NCBI GenBank assembly: GCA_017525875.1
Contig: JAFXSG010000024.1
Location: 1-41,750, forward strand
Source: Clostridia bacterium
Lineage (GTDB): Bacteria > Bacillota > Clostridia > Christensenellales > CAG-138
Reading direction: 5' to 3'
Length of the DNA stretch: 41,750 nt
Shown in pieces: positions 30,332 through 38,930 of this stretch. The translations under genes were made by a program, and so were the position numbers. The notes under the pieces are model-generated. The model made no database searches, was not told where the DNA came from, and was given only the letters and a program-made list of their open reading frames with translations. Position 1 is the first letter of the stretch; each line of letters starts with the position of its first letter.

Positions 30332-31759
30332 TTACAGATCGTAGTACTGTTCGAATTCTGCGGGATGCGGGATCTTGTTGATGCGGGATGCTTCCTTGCG
30401 CTTGCGGTCGATCCAGATCTTGATGAGCCTTTCGGGGAATACGCCACCGCGGGTCAGATACTCATGATCCGCCTCGAGCGCGTCGAGCGCTTCGTCGAGC
30501 GTGGTGGGCAGGCTGTCGATCTTTTTCTTTTCTTCCTCAGGGAGGTCGAAGAGGTTGAAGTCGTAGGGGCCCCAGCCGCAGACGGAAGGATCGATCTCGT
30601 TGATGACGCCGTCGAGACCCGCCATCAGGATCGCCGCGTAGGCGTAGTACGGGTTGCAGGTCGCGTCGGGGTTGCGCAGTTCGAAACGCTTTGCCATCGG
30701 GCTCTTCGCATATGCGGGGATACGGATGACGGCGGAGCGGTTCGCTGTGGCGTAACCGATCGTTACGGGCGCTTCAAAGCCGGGAACAAGACGCTTGAAG
30801 CTGTTGGTGGAGGGGTTGGTGATGCCGCAGAGGGATTTTGCGTGCTTGAGCAGACCGCCCATAAAGTTATGAGCGAGCTTGGAAAGCTGCGCATAGCCGT
30901 TTTCGTCGTAGAAGAGGGGCTTGCCGTCCTTGGTGAGCAGCATATGTACGTGCATGCCGTTGCCCGCCTCGCCGTAGAGAGGCTTGGGCATGAAGGTGGC
31001 GGTGCAGCCGTCTTCGATAGCTGCATTATGGATGATATGCTTGGTGACCATGGTATTGTCCGCCATCTTAACGACGTCGTCGAGCTCGACCTCGATCTCG
31101 AGCTGGCCGGGGCCGCCGACTTCGTGATGATGATACTTGACCTTGACGCCCCAATCATCCATCAGCAGGCACATGCGGCTGCGGAGATTGTAATACCTGT
31201 CCTGAGGAACTTCGATGTGGTAGCCGCCGTGATGACGATTGGAGAAGCCGTCGCCGGTGGTCTCAGTGCTCCAATCCGCCTCTTCGGTGTCGATCTCGCA
31301 GGTGACGCGGTCGGGCCTTGTGATAAAGCGGACATCGTCGAACACGTTGAACTCGAACTCCGGCCCGATGATCATTTCATCGGCAATGCCGCTTTCCCTC
31401 ATGAATTCCACAGCGCGCTTGATGACGTTGCGCGGGTACTGGTCAAAGGGACGGTTCTCGGGGCGGGCGATGATCATTGCGTCGCCGCTCATGGTGAGGG
31501 TGGGTACGTCGGAGAACGGATCGACCGCAGCAGTGGTAAGATCGGGGATGAAGACCATGTCGCTGTTTTCAACGGGTGCGTAACCGTAGTTGGAGCCATC
31601 GAAGCCGATGCCGTACTTCATGGTGTCCTCGGTGAAGCGCTCCGCGGGGATGGTGATGTGGCGCCAGCGCCCGTCGATATCGGTCATTTTGAAATCGACC
31701 ATTTCGATGTCGTTGTCAAGGATGAATTCCTTGGCCTGTTCAATGGTTTCAAACAGCAT
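30332..31759 (-). CDS. glnA: Glutamine synthetase, type I
   Basis: 475 aa. It has the beta-grasp N-terminus with the typical MVDFKMTDIDGRWRHI and the metal/ATP site segments IIGPEFEFNVFDD, HHEVGGPGQLEIE, GNGMHVHMLLTKDGK, and SFKRLVPGFEAPVTIGYATANRSAVIRIP with the catalytic arginines. It makes glutamine from glutamate, ammonia and ATP in a dodecamer. GGAGG before ATG 31759 rejects the longer in-frame start (31858), which lies in the promoter. No adenylylation-type tyrosine was looked for in detail. Its leader holds a GGTATT/AATACC inverted repeat (31796-31810) that may be regulatory. Confidence 0.97.
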   Translation of the reverse strand: MLFETIEQAKEFILDNDIEMVDFKMTDIDGRWRHITIPAERFTEDTMKYGIGFDGSNYGYAPVENSDMVFIPDLTTAAVDPFSDVPTLTMSGDAMIIARPENRPFDQYPRNVIKRAVEFMRESGIADEMIIGPEFEFNVFDDVRFITRPDRVTCEIDTEEADWSTETTGDGFSNRHHGGYHIEVPQDRYYNLRSRMCLLMDDWGVKVKYHHHEVGGPGQLEIEVELDDVVKMADNTMVTKHIIHNAAIEDGCTATFMPKPLYGEAGNGMHVHMLLTKDGKPLFYDENGYAQLSKLAHNFMGGLLKHAKSLCGITNPSTNSFKRLVPGFEAPVTIGYATANRSAVIRIPAYAKSPMAKRFELRNPDATCNPYYAYAAILMAGLDGVINEIDPSVCGWGPYDFNLFDLPEEEKKKIDSLPTTLDEALDALEADHEYLTRGGVFPERLIKIWIDRKRKEASRINKIPHPAEFEQYYDL

Positions 31760-31825
31760 GAATTGCCTCCTGAGCATAAAATTGCAGAAAAACCCGGTAT
31801 TAACAATACCTTTTTGTGCAGGTTT

Positions 31826-31854
31826 ATTTTGGCATATTCTTTCAGTGAAGTCAA
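31826..31854 (-). promoter_or_regulatory. Promoter of glnA
   Basis: TTGACT (31854-31849), 17-base spacer, CAAAAT (31831-31826). Just downstream, the leader contains GGTATT-AAC-AATACC (31796-31810). Confidence 0.6.
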
Positions 31855-31883
31855 GCAAAAACTAATATATATTTAATTGCATA

Positions 31884-31909
31884 CAAAAACCAGGCCCTAA
31901 CGGACCCGG
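31884..31909 (-). terminator. Terminator after the aquaporin gene
   Basis: CCGGGTCC pairs with GGGCCTGG (two G-U pairs, loop GTTA) on the minus strand, followed by TTTTTGT. Confidence 0.65.
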
Positions 31910-31927
31910 CTGTGTTTTTCAGGATGA

Positions 31928-32635
31928 TCAGTCTTCCTTCTTGCCTTCGAGGAACTTGTAGACGAGGGCAGCGATCAGTGCGCCGACGAAGGGACCAACG
32001 ATGAAGACCCAGAGGGCACCCATGGGCTCTGCATTGCCGTTGATGAGGCACATAAGGGCGGGGCCGAAGCTCCTCGCGGGGTTGACGGAGGTGCCGGTGA
32101 GACCGATGCCGAAGATGTGCACGAAGGTGAGGGTCAGGCCGATGATGAGGCCGCCGAAGGAGCCGTGGGGATGCTTCTTGGAGGTTACGCCGAGAATGGT
32201 GAATACGAAGATTGCGGTGAGCGCGATCTCTACGCCGAGGCCGGCGAGGATATTGCCGTTGACGCCCGCAAGACCATTGGTGCCGAGGGCGCCGGTCATA
32301 TCTTTAACTTCACCGAGATGGAAGATGAGGGAGAGAAGCGCGGAGCCGGCAAATGCGCCGAGGCACTGGGAAATGATGTAGCCGATGAATTCGCCGAAGC
32401 TCATGCCGCCGCTGACGAGAACGCCGAGGGAGACCGCGGGGTTGATGTGGCAGCCGGAGATATTGCCCACGCAATACGCCATTGCAACGATGGTGAGGCC
32501 GAATGCAAGAGCGGTCAGGAGATAGCCGCAGCCGGAAGCAGCGTCACAGCCGACGAGCATCGCGGTGCCGCAGCCCATGAAAACGAGCACTAAGGTGCCG
32601 ATGAATTCGGCAATGTACTTTTTGAATGAGTTCAT
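31928..32635 (-). CDS. Aquaporin-family channel (MIP)
   Basis: 235 aa with six membrane segments and two half-helix NPA motifs, HINPAVSLG and SVNPARSFGPA. The arginine after the second NPA and the flanking residues fit the water-selective AqpZ branch more than GlpF, although this is a judgement from the motif alone. GGAGGT precedes ATG 32635. It has its own promoter and terminator. Confidence 0.95.
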   Translation of the reverse strand: MNSFKKYIAEFIGTLVLVFMGCGTAMLVGCDAASGCGYLLTALAFGLTIVAMAYCVGNISGCHINPAVSLGVLVSGGMSFGEFIGYIISQCLGAFAGSALLSLIFHLGEVKDMTGALGTNGLAGVNGNILAGLGVEIALTAIFVFTILGVTSKKHPHGSFGGLIIGLTLTFVHIFGIGLTGTSVNPARSFGPALMCLINGNAEPMGALWVFIVGPFVGALIAALVYKFLEGKKED

Positions 32636-32689
32636 AATGAAACCTCCTTAAAATTTGGAGCAGAGGCGAATCGATCTCCGCTCCTATAG

Positions 32690-32718
32690 ATTATATCATA
32701 TCGAGCGCCCGATTTCAA
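32690..32718 (-). promoter_or_regulatory. Promoter of the aquaporin gene
   Basis: TTGAAA (32718-32713), 17-base spacer, TATAAT (32695-32690), minus strand. Confidence 0.8.
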
Positions 32719-32906
32719 CCTTTTAACATAAAAAGCCGGAATCCATGTGCGTTCGGCAAGTTGGAGCTAATGTTTTGCGCCCCATCGGGCTGCAAATGCA
32801 TCGGCACCCGCCGGTTTATGGTACGAAGTAGATCAAAGCCGTCGGCGACGCTGTCTTTTCCGCTCTTTTTCGATATGATTTTCGATATAAATTTTTTCAA
32901 AATAGA
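32719..32906. other. Gene-free stretch between aquaporin and surface locus
   Basis: No supported gene. Short frames lack ribosome sites. The sequence becomes AT-rich towards the promoter at 32907. Confidence 0.4.
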
Positions 32907-32935
32907 TTGACTATTAATTTGTTGCGTGATATACT
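32907..32935 (+). promoter_or_regulatory. Promoter of the SipW/TasA surface locus
   Basis: TTGACT (32907-32912), 17-base spacer, TATACT (32930-32935). It gives a leader of about 100 bases to ATG 33043. Confidence 0.8.
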
Positions 32936-33042
32936 GTAATAGTAAAAATATCCCAGTGCGGTCCGTCCGCTCTGCATATCGTTTCAATTACTTCCGGGAG
33001 GAGCTGCAAAGCCCGCTTCCGGATCATGGAGAATTAAATCGT

Positions 33043-33930
33043 ATGAATAATCACAGCAGTGTTCTGAATAAAATCGTTTCCGCGATCGGTCTTATTCTTT
33101 GTGTCGTTTTCGGCCTCATGCTCATCTTCAATCTGCTGATAATCGCCAAAGGTCTTATCCAGCCCGACGTTCCCCCGTCCGTCTTCGGCCTTACGCCCAT
33201 GGTCGTCAAATCCGGATCTATGAGCAGCGACGTTCAGCACAAGCTCATGCGTACCGAGATCATCGATATGACCGATGAGCAGCTCGATGCGATCAAGGTC
33301 GGCGACGTCGTTTATTCAATGGTCGGCGACTACAAGCTCGAAAACCACATCGTCAGCGTAAACAATATGGATGACGATGAGTCGTCATTCTACCTTGTCG
33401 AGCGTCCCGCGGCGGACCATATCGAGGTCGGAGATCTGATCTTTTCAAAAAAGACCGACGCGGGCGACGTCAAGGTCGGCGACGTGATCTCCTTTATGGA
33501 GAACAAATCCGTAGTTACGCATAGGGTCATCGGCATCAAAGACGAAAACGGCAGCCGTTCCTTCGTTACGAAGGGCGACGCGAACAACGGAGAAGACGTT
33601 GGCGATCCCGTGCCGGAATCCGCTCTGGTAGGCGTCTACAAGGCCCGCGTTCCGATGCTCGGTGATTTCATTTACTTCCTGCAGAAGCCCCTCGGAATGG
33701 CGATCTTCATCGGTGTTCCCGTGCTTGCGTTCATAATCTTCGACATTATCCGCCGCAGCCGCAGCGGAAAGAAGGACGACGACAAGAAAAAGGAGCTTGA
33801 AAAAGAGCTGGAGCGCCTGCGTGCCCTTGCGAAGGAGCAGGAAGCAAGGCTCAACGCCGAAAAAACAAATTCCGACGTATCCGCTCAGCCCATCGAGAGC
33901 GAAAAGGTCGATCCGCCGGTACAGTCCTGA
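33043..33930 (+). CDS. SipW-type signal peptidase I (copy 1)
   Basis: 295 aa. There is an N-terminal membrane segment (about 8-36), then the catalytic serine in VKSGSMSSD (S59), the catalytic histidine in VTHRVIGI (H160) and TKGDANN (D179). A histidine base instead of lysine is the ER/SipW-type arrangement. An unusual insert of about 60 residues with KVGDVV and KVGDVIS repeats lies between serine and histidine. A second membrane segment (about 210-232) is followed by a Lys/Glu-rich coiled coil and Pro tail. It should process the TasA-like precursors encoded next. ATG 33043 has GGAGA upstream at 11 bases; a frame to 32926 starts inside the promoter. Confidence 0.87.
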   Translation: MNNHSSVLNKIVSAIGLILCVVFGLMLIFNLLIIAKGLIQPDVPPSVFGLTPMVVKSGSMSSDVQHKLMRTEIIDMTDEQLDAIKVGDVVYSMVGDYKLENHIVSVNNMDDDESSFYLVERPAADHIEVGDLIFSKKTDAGDVKVGDVISFMENKSVVTHRVIGIKDENGSRSFVTKGDANNGEDVGDPVPESALVGVYKARVPMLGDFIYFLQKPLGMAIFIGVPVLAFIIFDIIRRSRSGKKDDDKKKELEKELERLRALAKEQEARLNAEKTNSDVSAQPIESEKVDPPVQS

Positions 33931-34199
33931 CCGTTTCCCGTCCCCCCCGTAATTCCGGACCGGCGGCATAAGCCGACAAAACCCTCGCATTTATTTATTA
34001 AGGTATATTTCCGGCTGAACGACGCCACGGTCGTGCAGTCGGCAGTATAATTGTGGATCCAACCTAAGGGGAGCACGCCGCGCCACGGCAGCGCCGCTTC
34101 CGCAAGGGTTAAATTCACCGTTGGGACAACGCTTTGTCCCGATTATCCCTCAGGGCAAATCGTTGCCCCAACACACAATATTATAGGAGGAAAAATTCT
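33931..34199 (+). promoter_or_regulatory. Leader of the TasA-like gene
   Basis: 269 bases without a gene. It holds a TATAAT (34046-34051) with a poor -35 box, the inverted repeat at 34120-34172 and the AGGAGG ribosome site. An independent, stronger start for the TasA-like gene is probable, as its codon use suggests high expression. Confidence 0.45.
34120..34172. repeat. Imperfect inverted repeat (REP/MITE-like)
   Basis: GTTGGGACAACGCTTTGTCCC is followed at 34150-34172 by the near reverse complement (CAGGGCAAATCGTTGCCCCAAC). Each arm is itself a small hairpin (GGGACAA/TTGTCCC). It lies in the leader of the TasA-like gene. Confidence 0.6.
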
Positions 34200-35234
34200 A
34201 TGAAGAAGAATTGGACCACGAGAGTTGCAGTCGCACTGCTCGCTCTCACCATGATCACCAGCTGCTTCGTCGGCAGCACCTTCGCAAAGTACGTCACCCG
34301 TGCTGAAGGCGAAGACAATGCCCGCGTTGCAAAGTGGGGCATCCTGCTCGGCATGGAAGGCGACGACATGTTCGCTCCCGAGTATGAAGCGGATGACGAG
34401 AGCTTCACCGGCTCCGATGACAATGACGATCCCATCCTGAGCGTTCGCGTGGATCCCGACTATGACGGCGACATCACCGACCTCGTAGCTCCCGGCACCA
34501 CCAACGACGGCTTCAAGGCGACCATCGTCGGCAAGCCCGAAGTTGCAGTTCGCTACACCCTCCACATCGATCCCGATTGGTCCGACGTAGTTCTGCCCGC
34601 CGGCGAGTACACCGACTTCACCAAGCTCGTGAAGAAGGGCAATGAGCAGAGTGCAGACGATCCCGAGTACGGCTATTACGACACGTTCACCCTTGACGAG
34701 GACTACGCTCCCGTCAAGTGGGACATCAAGGTCTCCAAGAACGGCGGCACCCCCATCGGCCTTGTTGAATACGCATTCGCTTTCAATGAGCAGCTCGCAC
34801 TGGCAATGGGCATGACCAGGGACGGCGTTTCCGCGACCAATGCCGCGAACATCGTTAAGACCTATAGCACGCAGCTTGCCAACCTGCTTCTCAGCATGCT
34901 GAATGATCAGGGCGAAGCCGGTGCATCCAACGCAGTGTTCACCGTTGCGGATGACGGCACCATCGACCTCTCCATCGACTTCGATCCCAACAGGTCCCTC
35001 GACTTCGAGTTCAGCCTTGCCTGGAAGTGGCCCTTCGAGCAGGGTGAGAAGATCGAAGAGAATCCCGACATCTACGAGTTCGACGCAGCTGACACCTGGC
35101 TCGGCAACTTCGTTGCATACAAAGAGTTCGGCGAATGCGAGGACTACGCAGAAGAGTTCGACGCAGCTGAGCAGAATGGCGCAGCCTACACTATCGGCTT
35201 CAAATTCACCGCTACCGCGACCCAGATCGACTAA
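34200..35234 (+). CDS. TasA-like secreted surface/fibre protein (SipW-type signal)
   Basis: 344 aa. The signal peptide runs to about A29, with the SipW-cognate context CFVGSTFAKYVTRAEGEDNARVAKWG. The mature part is very acidic, beta-rich and free of lysine-rich repeats, with no cysteine except in the signal region. It ends in a beta-strand YTIGFKFTATATQID. The layout corresponds to TasA/CotN/camelysin-family matrix proteins, which polymerise into fibres in Bacillus. Codon use is strikingly restricted (C-ending codons), unlike its neighbours, suggesting a highly expressed product. AGGAGG precedes ATG 34200. Confidence 0.8.
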   Translation: MKKNWTTRVAVALLALTMITSCFVGSTFAKYVTRAEGEDNARVAKWGILLGMEGDDMFAPEYEADDESFTGSDDNDDPILSVRVDPDYDGDITDLVAPGTTNDGFKATIVGKPEVAVRYTLHIDPDWSDVVLPAGEYTDFTKLVKKGNEQSADDPEYGYYDTFTLDEDYAPVKWDIKVSKNGGTPIGLVEYAFAFNEQLALAMGMTRDGVSATNAANIVKTYSTQLANLLLSMLNDQGEAGASNAVFTVADDGTIDLSIDFDPNRSLDFEFSLAWKWPFEQGEKIEENPDIYEFDAADTWLGNFVAYKEFGECEDYAEEFDAAEQNGAAYTIGFKFTATATQID

Positions 35235-35457
35235 TTTCGATCAGCTAAGCATCTGACGTCAATTAAATGCTATTCCGACCCGCTCTCGTGGCGGGCGGGT
35301 CGGATCCCATGATGAGGACGTCCCCCGTTCCCCGTTCGGAACGGATCAATGTGCCCGGATACGGGCCTATTGATCTGCACCGAGATGCTCGATCCATCAG
35401 CCCGGCGGAGCGCCGGGAGAGCGGCGCTGACCGCTCATTGAGAAGGGAGTTCAGCTT
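35235..35457 (+). promoter_or_regulatory. Highly folded spacer between the two TasA-like genes
   Basis: 223 bases with several strong stems: TCCGACCCGC/GCGGGTCGGA (35274-35304), ATCAAT-GT-GCCCG/CGGGC-CT-ATTGAT (35345-35374), and CCCGGCG/CGCCGGG with AGCGG/CCGCT further on. There is no T run after the first stem, so it may be a processing or attenuation region lowering downstream expression. Confidence 0.5.
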
Positions 35458-36264
35458 ATGGCAAACAGCAAAAAAAGAAGAAATTGGCTTCTGCCGACGA
35501 CGCTTATTCTGTTCATTCTGTCGGTCATCACGCTTTCGCTGATGGCTGTGGTGACATATGCCTGGCGCAGCGAAGACCCCACCCATCTGCTCACCTTCGA
35601 AAACGAAAAGCTGACCTGGGACGAGAACACCGAGGTCGGTGAAAACGGCGTTGCGCACCTCTCCTTCTTCAACACTTATTATCAGAACGTCAACTCCGAG
35701 AACGGCGATAATGTTTTCGCGCCGGGCACGGAGCAGGATACGCTGATCCGTCTTAAGAACAACAGCGACGACGAGATCACCTACACCGCTATCGCATGGA
35801 CGATCAAGGAATGCGATATTCTTGAGCTCACCGGCGATTTCCGGGCCGAGGGTGCTACCCCGACCAATAACTACGAAGGCCTGCTGCCTCCCAACGTCAC
35901 TCCCGATGATCTTCTCGGCGTTGGAGCCGTCACCGGTACTGTCAGCGCAAAGGGTATTCAGGACTTTGATATCGGCTGGGAATGGATCTTCGAGCGCGGC
36001 GACGAAGTCGAGCCCGGCATCTATGAATCCGATTTCCCGGATACCTACCTCGGCAACAAAGCGGCATGGGATACCGCCGATGACTCAACGATCGGCTTTG
36101 CGATCATCGTTGAAGGCGAGACGCCTGTTCCTACCCCGCCCACCGGCCAGGGCTCGATGATCTACTGGGGCATCGGCCTCGTTGCTGTCGCGGGCATTAT
36201 CTTTGTTGCAGAACTGATCTTCTATCGCAGGCAGAAGAAGAAAGAAGAGCAGGAAGAAGCCTGA
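35458..36264 (+). CDS. Membrane-anchored TasA-like protein
   Basis: 268 aa. N-terminal signal/membrane segment (NWLLPTTLILFILSVITLSL) and a beta-rich acidic ectodomain whose WEWIFERGDEVEPGIYESD and TYLGN echo WKWPFEQGEKIEENPDIYEF and TWLGN in the protein before it. It then has a PTPPTGQGS stretch, a C-terminal membrane helix and a positively charged tail RRQKKKEE. The sorting-like end lacks a true LPxTG, so it is either a membrane-anchored base for the fibre or an unusual sortase substrate. GAAGGGAG upstream of ATG 35458. Confidence 0.75.
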   Translation: MANSKKRRNWLLPTTLILFILSVITLSLMAVVTYAWRSEDPTHLLTFENEKLTWDENTEVGENGVAHLSFFNTYYQNVNSENGDNVFAPGTEQDTLIRLKNNSDDEITYTAIAWTIKECDILELTGDFRAEGATPTNNYEGLLPPNVTPDDLLGVGAVTGTVSAKGIQDFDIGWEWIFERGDEVEPGIYESDFPDTYLGNKAAWDTADDSTIGFAIIVEGETPVPTPPTGQGSMIYWGIGLVAVAGIIFVAELIFYRRQKKKEEQEEA

Positions 36265-36306
36265 TACAGCAAACCGCTGATCGTGCGAAAGGAGCAACCG
36301 GAACCG

Positions 36307-37014
36307 ATGCCGGAAAAGGTTGATAACAGCCAATTGAAGAAGCCGACCGTTGGCAGGATCGTTCTGATCATCTTCGTGTTGCTTGTCGTCTACTGCTGTG
36401 TGTTCAGCCTCATCGCAAGATTCGTCAAGTCCGAATCGATACCGATGCCGCTCGGGTTCGGCGCAGCAACCGTGCTGACCGGCAGCATGGAGCCGACGCT
36501 GCACGTGAACTCGGTTGTCGTTGTCACAAAAGCCTCGCATTATGAGGTCGGCGATATCGTCGTTTACCAGACCGGAGGGACGCCGACTATCCACCGGATA
36601 ATCGAGCTTGACGAAGCTTCCGGGATCGTTGTCACACAGGGCGATGCGAACAACGCGCCCGATGAACCATTCACGACTTCACGGTTAAAAGGCAAGCTTG
36701 CTTTCTCCATCCCATTCGTTGGGATCGTGTTCCGGTTCATAAAGACCGTTCCGGGCATTATAATGATCCTCGTTTTGGTCTTCACGCTGTTCTACCTTTC
36801 CGTCCGGGCAAAGGAACAGGATGCGGCTGCTGAAAAAAAGGCCGGCGAGATGAGGGATGAGATCGAGAAGCTCCGTCACGATCTTTCGATTTGCGATGAT
36901 GGGTCTTATAAAGCGCTGATTGCTCGTGAAGAGCAGGAGATCGACAGCAAGAAGGAAGAGATCAAGCGGCTTCGTGCGAAGCTTGGGCTTGATGATCAGC
37001 CAAAAGACAATTAA
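36307..37014 (+). CDS. SipW-type signal peptidase I (copy 2)
   Basis: 235 aa. N-terminal membrane helix about 16-40, catalytic S60 in VLTGSMEPTL, H96 in PTIHRIIEL and D113 in TQGDANNAPD, then a second membrane helix (about 146-168) and a 65-residue coiled coil rich in Glu/Lys. Serine-histidine catalysis marks the SipW/ER type. It lacks the insert of copy 1. Start ATG 36307 has AGGAG 12 bases before it; GTG 36283 is in frame but lacks a site. It probably processes the small TasA-like protein and the cohesin protein behind it. Confidence 0.9.
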   Translation: MPEKVDNSQLKKPTVGRIVLIIFVLLVVYCCVFSLIARFVKSESIPMPLGFGAATVLTGSMEPTLHVNSVVVVTKASHYEVGDIVVYQTGGTPTIHRIIELDEASGIVVTQGDANNAPDEPFTTSRLKGKLAFSIPFVGIVFRFIKTVPGIIMILVLVFTLFYLSVRAKEQDAAAEKKAGEMRDEIEKLRHDLSICDDGSYKALIAREEQEIDSKKEEIKRLRAKLGLDDQPKDN

Positions 37015-37068
37015 GATGGATGATGGTTTTTCTGCCTGATGGCAGTTTCAAAGGTTAGGAGGGATCGT

Positions 37069-37563
37069 ATGAAGAACAAGAAAGCGTCAAGAGGCATTCT
37101 GATCGACATTGCGCTTTTGCTTGTTTGCCTCGTATGTATTACAACATGCCTATCGTCCGGCATTATGGCGCGTTTCGTTTCACGCACGGATAGCGCTGAT
37201 AAGGCACGTGCCGCAAAGTTTGACGTCAGCGTTAGTGCCAGCGATACTACTGCCACGCTTTCGCTCGACCAGAATACGGCTGAATACAGCATGAAGATCA
37301 GCAACCATTCCGAAACTGCGGTCTCCTACTCTCTGATCATAACCTTCGAGAACGACGTCACCGATCTCATCACGGCAAAAGTCGGCGACAGGGAATTCCA
37401 TCCCGACAGCAGCGGCAAGATCATCTGCATTGACGATATCGGCGTAATACAGGCCGGCAAAGATGTGGATGCGGTGTTCAGCTTGATCGTTAACAATGCA
37501 TTTATCAACGGCCTTACCGAGATCGTTTTCAGTACCGACGTTCGGTTCGTCCAGGTGGATTAA
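37069..37563 (+). CDS. Small TasA/camelysin-like secreted protein
   Basis: 164 aa. The signal peptide (ILIDIALLLVCLVCITTCL) ends in SGIMARFVSRTDSADKARAAKFD, clearly parallel to AKYVTRAEGEDNARVAKW of the large TasA-like protein. The rest is a short beta-sandwich (YSMKISNHSETAVSYSLII). It could be a minor fibre subunit. AGGAGGG precedes ATG 37069. Lies between signal peptidase copy 2 and the cohesin protein, 12 bases from the latter. Confidence 0.8.
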   Translation: MKNKKASRGILIDIALLLVCLVCITTCLSSGIMARFVSRTDSADKARAAKFDVSVSASDTTATLSLDQNTAEYSMKISNHSETAVSYSLIITFENDVTDLITAKVGDREFHPDSSGKIICIDDIGVIQAGKDVDAVFSLIVNNAFINGLTEIVFSTDVRFVQVD

Positions 37564-37575
37564 GGAGGAGCAAAT

Positions 37576-38436
37576 ATGACGCAGACGTTCAAAGACCTCT
37601 CTCCAAAGCGCCGTTCTCTCCGAATCGGATTGTTGATACTTGCACTCGTTCTTTTGACGGCCACCATCGGAGTTTCGGCCAAGTACGTTTCCGATAAGCG
37701 GGCTTTTAAAGGGACTTTGATACTCCCCCCTTCCGATCTGGTCATCTTTACGGTTGGTCCGGAAGTGGAAACAGCAGCCGCCGGTGAGGATATCACCGTT
37801 GACATCAGTCTTTCCGGTACGTATGCGGCTCATTCGATGCAGCTCAGATTGTCGTATGATATGGATAAGCTGGAGCTTGATCTCAGCAATATCGTAAAGG
37901 AGTCCGTGCTCAACGCTATTACCGGCAACGGCGGTTGGGTCGAGATCAAGGAGAACCCCCAACACGAGGTAATCATCATGGCGATCTCCACCAGCGAGAG
38001 CTTTTCCGTTGAAGGCAAGATCGTTTCCTTAAAGTTCCATGTTAAGGATACTGCTCCCGCAGGAGAAGCAAAGGTCAAGCTTACTGTTGACGAACTGAAG
38101 TACGTTCCTGTGGATTCCACCCTCGCTTCTGAGCAGATCGACATCCCGCACAAAGTTCAGCCCGAGGAATTCATCATTCCCATCGCTGCAGGCGAAACCG
38201 GCGAGCCCGGCAACACCGCCAAAGCACAGCCTGCTACGACGGCTACTCCGGAGCCCGAAGATCCCGTCACTGAGGAGACCGACGAGCCTATGGATCCAAC
38301 TGATCCGGTCGATCCCACCGATGATCCCGATGATTCGACTGAACCGGTGATTACGCCAGAGAATCCCGATGATTCTATCGATCCGATAATCCCGACCGAT
38401 AATCCCGATCCCGAGGATCCCGGAGTCGGCGAGTGA
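37576..38436 (+). CDS. Secreted protein with SipW-type signal and cohesin-like domain
   Basis: 286 aa. The N-terminal membrane segment leads into GVSAKYVSDKRAFKG, the same signal context as the TasA-like proteins. Residues about 52-190 look like a cohesin: ETAAAGEDITVDISLSG, MQLRLSYDMDKLELD, SVEGKIVSLKFHVKDTAPAG and KVKLTVDEL. The C-terminal 90 residues are an acidic Pro/Asp/Glu/Thr tail of cell-wall-spacer type with no anchor. Cohesins bind dockerins, and a dockerin ends the large neighbouring protein. Thus the protein may attach dockerin-bearing partners to the fibre. GGAGG before ATG 37576. Confidence 0.72.
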   Translation: MTQTFKDLSPKRRSLRIGLLILALVLLTATIGVSAKYVSDKRAFKGTLILPPSDLVIFTVGPEVETAAAGEDITVDISLSGTYAAHSMQLRLSYDMDKLELDLSNIVKESVLNAITGNGGWVEIKENPQHEVIIMAISTSESFSVEGKIVSLKFHVKDTAPAGEAKVKLTVDELKYVPVDSTLASEQIDIPHKVQPEEFIIPIAAGETGEPGNTAKAQPATTATPEPEDPVTEETDEPMDPTDPVDPTDDPDDSTEPVITPENPDDSIDPIIPTDNPDPEDPGVGE

Positions 38437-38454
38437 TAAACAAATACAATCATG

Positions 38455-38487
38455 AAGACCTATGCAAGACTGCATAGGTCTTGTTTT
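38455..38487 (+). terminator. Terminator of the SipW/TasA locus
   Basis: AAGACCTATGCA (38455-38466) and TGCATAGGTCTT (38471-38482), a perfect 12-bp stem followed by GTTTT. Confidence 0.85.
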
Positions 38488-38853
38488 ATGCTCATCGTAC
38501 CGTGCCGCATTTGTCCGGGCTGCCTTCAGCGCACACCTGCGTCTTCCTGCGGATGGATCCGCCGGTTGTACGGTTAACCTCCACTCAAGCATTATGCATT
38601 CAGATTCCGTTTGTACCGTTGGTTTTGCAGTTGAAGCCTTATCCGTTGTTTATCCCCTTCCATCGGCCTTTGATGTGTTGTAAATCCGGTCTATAAGAGA
38701 AAATTGTTCTTCCGTTACAGGCCCAATATGAGCCTTTTATCGCATGGCATTATCGGTTCAGAGCTATGTACCGAATAACGTTCGCCAAACATGCAGTAAA
38801 GTACAAACAATAGTTGTAAAGGCTCATTAGTTTTGCCGGACGCCGTTAAACAA
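38488..38853. other. Gene-free stretch between convergent operons
   Basis: No supported gene; frames have no ribosome site or known product. No clear repeat or promoter seen. Confidence 0.4.
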
Positions 38854-38885
38854 ACAAGCCGATTCCAAACATGGGATCGGCTTGT
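38854..38885 (-). terminator. Terminator of the dockerin protein gene
   Basis: ACAAGCCGAT (38854-38863) and ATCGGCTTGT (38876-38885), a perfect 10-bp stem followed on the minus strand by TTGTTTAACGG. Confidence 0.75.
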
Positions 38886-38930
38886 CTCGATCAGTTATTC
38901 GGTTTTAGCCGTACTTGTTCGGCCGTTATG

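Noticed and set aside
31796-31810. GGTATT-AAC-AATACC in the glnA leader as a glutamine riboswitch or GlnR site
   Set aside because: It is too short for a riboswitch and does not match the GlnR consensus TGTNA-N7-TNACA. It is kept only as a possible regulator site within the glnA entry.
30317-31876. 519-codon plus-strand frame opposite glutamine synthetase
   Set aside because: Glutamine synthetase motifs are on the minus strand. The plus frame is an open shadow caused by codon bias.
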